Origin: Parafilimonas terrae
GTDB taxonomy: Bacteria > Bacteroidota > Bacteroidia > Chitinophagales > Chitinophagaceae
Direction of reading: 5' to 3'
Length of the DNA stretch: 64,000 nucleotides
Assembly: GCF_900115755.1 (NCBI RefSeq)
Contig: NZ_FOXQ01000001.1
Location: 186,001 to 250,000 of the forward strand
Shown: piece after piece, positions 9,676 through 16,004 of the stretch
Layout: each line of letters begins with the position of its first letter
Position numbering within the stretch: position 1 is the first letter of the stretch
Translations under genes and position numbers: made by a program
The notes under the pieces: generated by a model
Database searches by the model: none
What the model was told of the DNA's origin: nothing
Seen by the model: the letters and a program-made list of their open reading frames with translations, nothing else

Positions 9676-9812
9676 AAATCTGGTCGTTATGCTCTGCTTC
9701 TTTCTGATGATGAAAGAAGCAGAACGTTTTGAATGTTTGATTCATAATGGCAAAGGAATGTTTGATTAAGTTGTGCATGATCCATACGCCGCTTATAATC
9801 TGCCTGCAAAAA

Positions 9813-10442
9813 TTATAATGTTTTAATATCTGCTATTAATTGCCGGATGGATTGCTTATCCGTGGCATCATAAAAACCACGGATACGGTTTTGTTTGTCA
9901 ACAAGCGTTATGTATTGCGTATGAATAAATGCACCGTCATCACTGGCAGCAGTTGAAGTATCAGCGCTTAACAAATAATCCTGCTGTGCCATTTTATACA
10001 ATTCATATTTATCGCCTGTTAAAAATTCCCATTTACCAGGGGTGGCATGTATGCGCTGCGCATATTTTTTTAATGCAGCAACGCTGTCAATACCGGGATC
10101 AACCGTATGTGTAAGAATGATCACGTCATTACGTTGTTTAAAAGCTTCCTGAACGGCTTTCAAATTATTATTCATAACCGGGCAAATGCCTTTACAGGTG
10201 GTAAAAAAATATTCGGCTATACGAATCTTGCCTTCAACATCTTTACCGGTAATTGGTTTGCCATCCTGATCAATAAAAGAAAAATCACCCACGGTATGGC
10301 CAGGTTCTCCCAAAACGGGTAATGCGTTTTGAAAAGATGAATAGAGAAATACGCCAGCAAAAAACAGCAAGCCCATTAATATTACACCAAGGAAAAATTT
10401 ACTGATCTGCTGGCCAACACGGAATTTCTTTTTCTTCGCCAT
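9813..10442 (-). CDS. SCO1/SenC-family copper-binding thioredoxin-fold protein
   Basis: 209 residues with an N-terminal membrane anchor (~14-36) and a periplasmic thioredoxin-like domain. The copper ligands of the family are present: CKGIC (Cys83, Cys87) and a distal His174 in FIHTQYITLVD. SCO proteins deliver copper to cytochrome oxidase CuA or act as envelope thiol/copper sensors. The YHS lipoprotein gene lies 32 bp upstream on the same strand and a TonB receptor gene follows 137 bp downstream; no oxidase subunit is in the window, so a role in general copper handling is as likely as oxidase assembly. Confidence 0.92.
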   Translation of the reverse strand: MAKKKKFRVGQQISKFFLGVILMGLLFFAGVFLYSSFQNALPVLGEPGHTVGDFSFIDQDGKPITGKDVEGKIRIAEYFFTTCKGICPVMNNNLKAVQEAFKQRNDVIILTHTVDPGIDSVAALKKYAQRIHATPGKWEFLTGDKYELYKMAQQDYLLSADTSTAASDDGAFIHTQYITLVDKQNRIRGFYDATDKQSIRQLIADIKTL

Positions 10443-10474
10443 AAGTAAACCGCTTTACAAAGCACATTGCTTAA

Positions 10475-10771
10475 CTATAATTTCTTTTCTTTTTTAAGTA
10501 CTGCAACAAATGCATTTTTACATTCTTTTGAACAAAAGCCATACACTTTGCCATCAAACTGTAAAGTATCTTCAATGCCCGCGCTTAAAGGCATGCCGCA
10601 GCTTGTATCTTTTTTTGTTGCAAATACAACGTGGCTGAAATCTTTCTTCACTGTATCTTTTGGCGGGCCTGCTTCAAAAACGGTTTGGTGTTCTTCTTTG
10701 TCTGATGATGAATGGCAGGCTGCAATGCCAAAGCTTACACCCATGCATGCAACAAAAATTATTTTATTCAT
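10475..10771 (-). CDS. YHS-domain lipoprotein
   Basis: 98-residue protein with a lipobox (GIAAC, Cys19) and a compact YHS-like module: DTSCGMPLSAG (Cys58), VYGFCSKECKNAF (Cys80, Cys84). The YHS domain is a small metal-binding module found in copper- and heavy-metal-handling proteins and beside SCO proteins. The gene is 32 bp upstream of the SCO gene and likely cotranscribed. Location is expected at the periplasmic face of a membrane. Metal binding is inferred from the family. Confidence 0.85.
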   Translation of the reverse strand: MNKIIFVACMGVSFGIAACHSSSDKEEHQTVFEAGPPKDTVKKDFSHVVFATKKDTSCGMPLSAGIEDTLQFDGKVYGFCSKECKNAFVAVLKKEKKL

Positions 10772-11027
10772 GATTGATTTATTTTATGCTGAGGCGGCAC
10801 AAAAACCGCCGATACTTTAATGTTATGATATTAACAGGTTTTATGCGGGCAGACGCTTCAAAGCGTCATGCCGTTAACAATTTCCTCATGTTATTATACT
10901 GAATACTCGTCTTTTTGAATGCTAACGCAGTGCATAAATATTTTTATACGAATGCGTAGCATTACAAAGTGCTGCAGGCACTACCTGCAAAAAGATATCT
11001 TTAATAACTGGTGAAGATTATCGCTAC

Positions 11028-11396
11028 TTATGCAAGAGGAGGATGAAATATGGAAGAAGTGTAGCCCTGTAATTCAATATCTGTAATATCACCATAAGCT
11101 ACTGATGAAGCTGTACGGTAAACAGTGGCAGTAATTTCCTGTGGCAATTCATAAACGGCAACCTGCAGTCTTTCGGTCTTGTTATCTGCTGCCTGTTTAT
11201 TGCTGCCTTCTTCTTTTTGCTTTTGTTTATTAAGAAAACAATGACCTTCACAATGTGTTTCAGGATTGCTTTTGTTTATGCAAAAATTTTCAGCGATATA
11301 ATTTTTATTGAGGGAATAAGCCGCATCAAATACAAACGAACTGAATGTTTGCACCATGATAATAAAAAGAAGTAATATGGAAGTAGCGGTTTTCAA
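11028..11396 (-). CDS. Small exported Cys-rich protein, function unknown
   Basis: 122 residues with an N-terminal hydrophobic segment (1-24), then LNKNYIAENFC followed by a Cys cluster ETHCEGHCFLNK (Cys39, Cys49, Cys53; CxxxC). I recall similar short proteins with an N/KDYIA...C...HCNGKCxL pattern beside TonB receptor genes in other Bacteroidota, but know no assigned function. It is the first gene of the minus-strand metal/redox group; a promoter-like TACTTTTG and a palindrome lie just upstream. The next gene downstream is 256 bp away, so it may also have its own transcript. A metal-binding or metal-sensing role is inference. Confidence 0.72.
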   Translation of the reverse strand: MKTATSILLLFIIMVQTFSSFVFDAAYSLNKNYIAENFCINKSNPETHCEGHCFLNKQKQKEEGSNKQAADNKTERLQVAVYELPQEITATVYRTASSVAYGDITDIELQGYTSSIFHPPLA

Positions 11397-11412
11397 TTTT
11401 TCCTGCTCTCCG

Positions 11413-11420
11413 CAAAAGTA
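11413..11420 (-). promoter_or_regulatory. Bacteroidota -7 box (TACTTTTG) for the metal-type locus
   Basis: Read on the minus strand the box is TACTTTTG, an exact match to TAnnTTTG, 16 bp upstream of the ATG at 11396. No clear TTTG -33 element is seen; instead the palindrome at 11443-11458 occupies that position. Confidence 0.6.
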
Positions 11421-11442
11421 GGGATAAAGTTTATTGCGATAA

Positions 11443-11458
11443 TATGATTTTAATCATA
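11443..11458. promoter_or_regulatory. Palindromic candidate operator upstream of the metal-type locus
   Basis: TATGATTTTAATCATA: two perfect 7-bp arms (TATGATT / AATCATA) around a 2-bp centre. Its centre lies about 34 bp upstream of the -7 box at 11413-11420, so it would overlap the -33 promoter element, a good place for a dimeric repressor. The sequence is AT-rich like Fur/PerR-type boxes but is not a close match to either consensus, so the regulator is unknown. Confidence 0.5.
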
Positions 11459-11469
11459 AGTAAGATTGT

Positions 11470-12552
11470 CTAATGTAATGCTCTGTCAATCGCATCCAGC
11501 AAGCCGCCACCTGGTTTATCATCAGCAAGCTGCCAGAACATAATGCCGTTTAAACCTTTATCAACTGCATATTTCGTTTTCAATGCCATTGATTGCTCAT
11601 TATCGTACGTAAATAATTTATGCTGTGTTTTATTATACATATAAGGTGCTTTGGCCGTGTTATCCCAATAATAAACATACCCCTGCTGTTCCATCTCCTG
11701 CTGATTAAACTTCTTCCATGATATACCATGATCAAATTTACCGGGCTGGTATAAACCATTCTCCGCATCATTGTTCACGTTAAATATCCTTCCATACATA
11801 GCAGCGCCAATAACTACTTTGTTTAAGGGAAAATGAATGGAATCAAAAAAATGAATGGCATGATCTGCCGATGCCACCTGCTGCGGCGTTGAATATAATG
11901 GCGTATGATGTCCGGTAACAGTGCTGTTGCCATGCACCAGGTCGTACGACATTAAATTTACCTTATCAACATAACGGTTGATCTTATCCCACTCAACAGA
12001 TTCATGCAGAAAATTATCAAGGCCACCAGCAGCAAAGCTTATTTCATATTTATTGCCAAGCGTCTTTCTAAGTTCCTTCATTAAAGCCGTAAAATTTTGT
12101 TTATCCTCCGGCAGGTATTGATGATCGGGATAGCCCGGAATAGCAGGATATTCCCAGTCAATATCAATACCGTCTGTTTTAAAATATTCGTTTAAATGTT
12201 TTACGGAAAGAGCAAAGTCCTTTCTACCTTTTTCAGTGGCAAATACCGGCGAGCAGGTTTTGCAGCCGCCCCATCCGCCAAGCGATAAAATAATTTTCAG
12301 CGATGGGTTGCGCTTTTTTAATTCAACAAGATGCTGAATGGTTAAGGTATCAGCCATTTTATCAACATGCAATTCATTGCCCTGCAAATGGCAAAAGCTG
12401 AAAATAATATGTGTAAGCTTTTCAACCGGGTAAGCATCTATGGCAGTTGCATTGCCGGCGTAATAGGCAATAACAGAAATCTTCTTTGATGAAGTTTGCG
12501 CATTCGCCATACAAGCGACTAATAATCCGGAAAGCAGTAGTAACCTCTTCAT
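11470..12552 (-). CDS. Glycoside hydrolase family 18 (chitinase-like)
   Basis: Start chosen at the ATG at 12552, giving a clean signal peptide (MKRLLLLSGLLVACMANAQ). The 360-residue protein is a single GH18 TIM barrel: SLGGWGG (90-96) and the catalytic DGIDIDWE (127-134) with Asp130, Asp132 and acid Glu134 all present, then MSYDL and a C-terminal GIMFWQLADD. The enzyme should cleave beta-1,4-linked GlcNAc chains outside the cytoplasm. No chitin-binding domain and no T9SS tail are seen, so it is probably periplasmic. It is unlinked to the upstream metal locus by function; nearby cell-wall genes (SLT, NamZ) may be relevant. Confidence 0.93.
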   Translation of the reverse strand: MKRLLLLSGLLVACMANAQTSSKKISVIAYYAGNATAIDAYPVEKLTHIIFSFCHLQGNELHVDKMADTLTIQHLVELKKRNPSLKIILSLGGWGGCKTCSPVFATEKGRKDFALSVKHLNEYFKTDGIDIDWEYPAIPGYPDHQYLPEDKQNFTALMKELRKTLGNKYEISFAAGGLDNFLHESVEWDKINRYVDKVNLMSYDLVHGNSTVTGHHTPLYSTPQQVASADHAIHFFDSIHFPLNKVVIGAAMYGRIFNVNNDAENGLYQPGKFDHGISWKKFNQQEMEQQGYVYYWDNTAKAPYMYNKTQHKLFTYDNEQSMALKTKYAVDKGLNGIMFWQLADDKPGGGLLDAIDRALH

Positions 12553-12756
12553 AAATTTTAATATTATGCTATGCAAGAATACAACATGCAGGCTGATATT
12601 AAAAGCTGTTTGTTTACAAACGGATAATTTGCATAAGCCTCAAGCAGAAATTATATGCTATCAATTAAAGCGTAAAACCGACAGCATTATTTTTCATTAA
12701 TTAAAACAGCTTCTTAATTTTAGAAAATATTTTGCACTACTAACAATTAAAACACC

Positions 12757-14157
12757 ATGGCTGCAAATACAAAACGTTGCTTTGTTGTAATGGGCTTTGG
12801 AGTAAAAACTGATTACACCACCGGCCGCAAACTTGATCTGAATAAATCTTATCAATATCTTATAAAACCCGTGTTGGAAAAGAAAGGCTGGGAATGCATA
12901 AGGGCGGATGAAATTCCCAATACCGGCATGATAGACCTGCAGATGTATCTTGAATTATTGCAGGCCGATGTGGTGATCGCCGACCTTTCAACCACCAATG
13001 CCAATGCTGTGTATGAGCTTGGCATAAGACATGCATTGCGGCCTTTTACAACCATCGTAATTGCAGAAGACAAGCTGGTTTATCCGTTCGATCTTAATCA
13101 TATTGCCATTACCAAATACACGCATCTTGGCGATTCGATTGATTATGGTGAGGCGGAAAGATTTCACAGCGTGCTGGATGAATTGCTTGATGCCGCAGCC
13201 AATCATACACCGCCGCCAAGCGATAGCCCCGTTTATACTTTTATATCCAATCTTATTCCGCCGAAGATCCAAAGTCATATCGACAGAATGATCAGCAGCG
13301 CTAAAACAACAGTAGATGCCGCCGCCGATGATGGCTCTGTAAAAACGCTTGCACTTATTTGTGATGAGGCTGAAGAAGCTTTAAAAGCAAAGAAGTTTAA
13401 TGAAGCAAAAACACTATTTAATGCAGCGCTGGCGCTTAAGAAAAGCGCTGACAAGAATAATATTTGCATTGACCCTTATATTATTCAGCGGCTTACTTTG
13501 GCCACTTATAAGGCCCGCGAACCCGACACTGTAACAGCATTGAATGATGCACTTGAGTTATTAAGCCAGTTAAACCTTGATCATACAAACGATCCTGAAA
13601 CCGTTGCGCTGGCAGGCAGTATAGAAAAGAAATTATATGAGAACGGGCAGGGTGAAGAGCATCTTAAGAATGCCATCCTGTACAATGAGCGTGGTTATTT
13701 TTTATTGAATAACCGCTATAACGCGATTAACCTGGCATATACCTTTAACTGCAGGGTTGATTCGAACCTGTATGCAAAAAAAGAAGATAAAATTGCTGAT
13801 ATGGTTTTTGCCAACCGTGTAAGGCAAAGGGTTTTGTTTATATGCAATAATGACTGGGCTGAAATTGAAAAACGCGAAGCCGGTGAAACAGTAAGAACAG
13901 ATACCGCAGGCAATGCAGATATTCAAAAACAAAAGGATTATAACAACGAGCAAAAATTCTGGATATTGGTAAATAAGGCAGAAGCTTATTTTGGACTTGG
14001 GCGCTTTGATGAATACAGGCAAACCGTTGCACAGGCACAGGCAATTGAACATGCCGACTGGATGATGCAAAGCTTTCGTGAGCAGGTAGATAAACTACAA
14101 GTGCTGCTTGAAAAACATGGCAGCTTACTGGAAGAACCCTGGGTGTATAAGGAATAG
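12757..14157 (+). CDS. TIR-like/nucleotide-processing domain fused to TPR-like repeats (DUF4071/TRAF-binding-like)
   Basis: Cytosolic 466-residue protein. Residues 1-150 form a Rossmann-like domain: CFVVMGFG, then VVIADLSTTNANAVYELGIRHAL, where NANAVYELG (81-89, Glu87) is the kind of Asn/Glu signature seen in TIR-like and nucleoside deoxyribosyltransferase-like domains. Residues ~190-450 are helical TPR-like repeats (EAEEALKAKKFNEAKTLF; KAEAYFGLGRFDEYRQTV). This architecture resembles bacterial DUF4071 proteins, related to the central part of eukaryotic ASK/MAP3K5 kinases. Enzymatic activity on NAD or nucleotides and a role in stress or defence are inference. It is a lone plus-strand gene flanked by minus-strand genes; a near-consensus -7 box (TATTTTG, 12728-12734) precedes it. 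Confidence 0.75.
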   Translation: MAANTKRCFVVMGFGVKTDYTTGRKLDLNKSYQYLIKPVLEKKGWECIRADEIPNTGMIDLQMYLELLQADVVIADLSTTNANAVYELGIRHALRPFTTIVIAEDKLVYPFDLNHIAITKYTHLGDSIDYGEAERFHSVLDELLDAAANHTPPPSDSPVYTFISNLIPPKIQSHIDRMISSAKTTVDAAADDGSVKTLALICDEAEEALKAKKFNEAKTLFNAALALKKSADKNNICIDPYIIQRLTLATYKAREPDTVTALNDALELLSQLNLDHTNDPETVALAGSIEKKLYENGQGEEHLKNAILYNERGYFLLNNRYNAINLAYTFNCRVDSNLYAKKEDKIADMVFANRVRQRVLFICNNDWAEIEKREAGETVRTDTAGNADIQKQKDYNNEQKFWILVNKAEAYFGLGRFDEYRQTVAQAQAIEHADWMMQSFREQVDKLQVLLEKHGSLLEEPWVYKE

Positions 14158-14216
14158 CGAGATGTGAGTGTTAGAAGCAAGTCCCTCGTTATATTAACAA
14201 CACATTATCGGGCGTT

Positions 14217-14717
14217 TTATTCACTTGTGTTTGGGCCTTCGATAAAATATTTTCTGTCTGAGTCTTTATAGTCACCAAAAAATACAGAAGTGTCACCATT
14301 GTTTACCAAAAAAAATGAAGCTGCATTAATTTCAACATCAAATTGTTGCCCATGTTGAACAACCTTAACAGATTTTGTGCAAGTCAAAACTAAAAAATTT
14401 AAATCCCAGGTTGTTCCGCCAATTGGTTCTGAGTTTTTAATTATTTTTTCAATGTCCGATTCCGTCAACTTCCAACCACTACATTTAGATGTATCTGTGT
14501 CAGTCGTATTTTTGTTTAAAGTATTTTTGAATGAGACAATTTCAAATCGTTGATGATTGTCGAACCGCCTTACAGTTTTTTTAAGTTCATTACTCTCTTT
14601 TTCTGTTGTCAATGTTTGTGCAGTGTCAGAAGGAGGAGGCATTTTAACCTGACTGTCGTTGTTGGAGTTTGAATGGCAACTGAATAAAAGTAGTGTCCAA
14701 AAAAGATGTTTAATCAT
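14217..14717 (-). CDS. Hypothetical lipoprotein, 166 residues
   Basis: Short lipoprotein signal (LLLFSC, Cys14) followed by a Ser/Asn/Asp-rich linker and a small domain of unknown type (WKLTESDIEKIIKNSEPIGGTTWDLNF...). I do not recognise the domain. Base composition is somewhat more AT-rich than the neighbours. It precedes the minus-strand SLT gene in map order and is 44 bp downstream of that gene's stop, so cotranscription with 14762-15856 is possible. Confidence 0.65.
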   Translation of the reverse strand: MIKHLFWTLLLFSCHSNSNNDSQVKMPPPSDTAQTLTTEKESNELKKTVRRFDNHQRFEIVSFKNTLNKNTTDTDTSKCSGWKLTESDIEKIIKNSEPIGGTTWDLNFLVLTCTKSVKVVQHGQQFDVEINAASFFLVNNGDTSVFFGDYKDSDRKYFIEGPNTSE

Positions 14718-14761
14718 AAATAAAGGTTCTTTAAAGATACCATATTACGATTAGCACAGCG

Positions 14762-15856
14762 CTAATTAGTTTGAACACGTAATATAATAAGCTCATCTTT
14801 TTTTAATTCGGAAGGAAGAATACCTTTCTTTCCATTCAACGGGCTTACAATTACAACATCGTGGTCTTCGTAGCCAAGATCAATATATATTCTGTCGTCT
14901 ATCATCCAGCCTGCGCCCTTTATTATATTACCTTTTTTATTAAAAGTATTTTTTACAATCAGGTCTTGCTGTAACTGAAAAGATATAAGCTCACCATCTG
15001 TAAATTTTTTATACTTCCCTATAATATTCGCAGCAACGGAAACAACATTTCCAGGTTGTTGCGTTCCCTTTGATGAGGAAATATTATTCAATGAATCATT
15101 ATTACTTACATCCACCGTCATCACATTAAAAGCAGTTGTATCAGCCTGTGTTTCCTGCAAATGGCCAGGTGGATTTTGAAGCGCATTAAAAATATTGTAA
15201 CCAAAATCTTTCATATAAAATTCGGGGTATTCAAAAAGCTCTTTCACAGCAATAATCTTATAAACATACGATGCTGTTTCTGCGTTAAGGTTCATGGAAA
15301 AATAATCATTATTGCCTTGCTTTTTTACTGCATTAAAAATGTTGCCAATACCAAAATTGTAAGCAGCTGCAGTTAATACCCACGATGATATATTGTATTT
15401 GTTTCTTATCATGCGATAGTAATCCGTTAAGGTGCGGCAGGCCGCATACGTTGACTTATAAAAATTCTCACGGTCATCGCCGCTTTCTGAAACATTCAGG
15501 CCAATACCGCGGGCTGTGGCCGGCATAAGCTGCCAAAATCCGCCTGCGCCTGCGCTTGAGGTAAGGTTTTGAAACCCGCTTTCTATAATGGGTATGTATT
15601 TCAGGTCAGCAGGCAGGTTATTCTTTTTTAAATAATCTTCTATCCATGGAAAGTAAGTATTGGCGCGTTTGCGCAATGCAGGCATATTGATATTCTTAAC
15701 CTGCTTCCGTATTACATCCATGAGTTTTCCCGAAACAATAGCATTATTGGCCGGCACTGTTTCGCCGCAAAAAATAATAGTATGCTGTGCGGATATTTTT
15801 GATGAAGGATATAAGCTTGCGCAAAAAATAAGATATGTTATAACAATAAATTTCAT
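14762..15856 (-). CDS. Lytic transglycosylase (SLT domain) with TraM-like C-terminal domain
   Basis: Signal peptide (ending near ISAQ), then an MltD-type SLT domain (~65-220): IESGFQN with catalytic Glu92, SAGAGGFWQLMPATARGIGL, and AAAYNFGIGN. It should cut glycan strands of peptidoglycan in the periplasm. Instead of LysM repeats, a linker (~225-268) leads to a C-terminal domain (~270-345; KYKKFTDGELISFQL, GNIIKGAGWMIDDRIYIDL, VVIVSPLNGKKGI) whose order of strands resembles the C-terminal domain of Bacteroidota conjugation protein TraM. That assignment is by eye and moderate. The next gene upstream on the strand (148 bp) carries TraN-like lobes, which supports a linked envelope role. Confidence 0.85.
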   Translation of the reverse strand: MKFIVITYLIFCASLYPSSKISAQHTIIFCGETVPANNAIVSGKLMDVIRKQVKNINMPALRKRANTYFPWIEDYLKKNNLPADLKYIPIIESGFQNLTSSAGAGGFWQLMPATARGIGLNVSESGDDRENFYKSTYAACRTLTDYYRMIRNKYNISSWVLTAAAYNFGIGNIFNAVKKQGNNDYFSMNLNAETASYVYKIIAVKELFEYPEFYMKDFGYNIFNALQNPPGHLQETQADTTAFNVMTVDVSNNDSLNNISSSKGTQQPGNVVSVAANIIGKYKKFTDGELISFQLQQDLIVKNTFNKKGNIIKGAGWMIDDRIYIDLGYEDHDVVIVSPLNGKKGILPSELKKDELIILRVQTN

Positions 15857-16004
15857 CCATGTATATATTATTTTTTTGCCGGATGGAACGCCTTTACATT
15901 TTACTGTTCGAAAATATTTTACTTAGGCGTTTCATAGTAGCTGGCAATAGAGCACGCAATTTTGTATATTAAATTTATACGAGTTATTGCAATCAGGATA
16001 CTCT

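Noticed and set aside
10852-10867. Short palindrome GACGCTTCAAAGCGTC after the YHS/CxxxC genes' spacer
   Set aside because: Only a 6-7 bp stem in a spacer with no T-run; too weak to call a terminator or operator.
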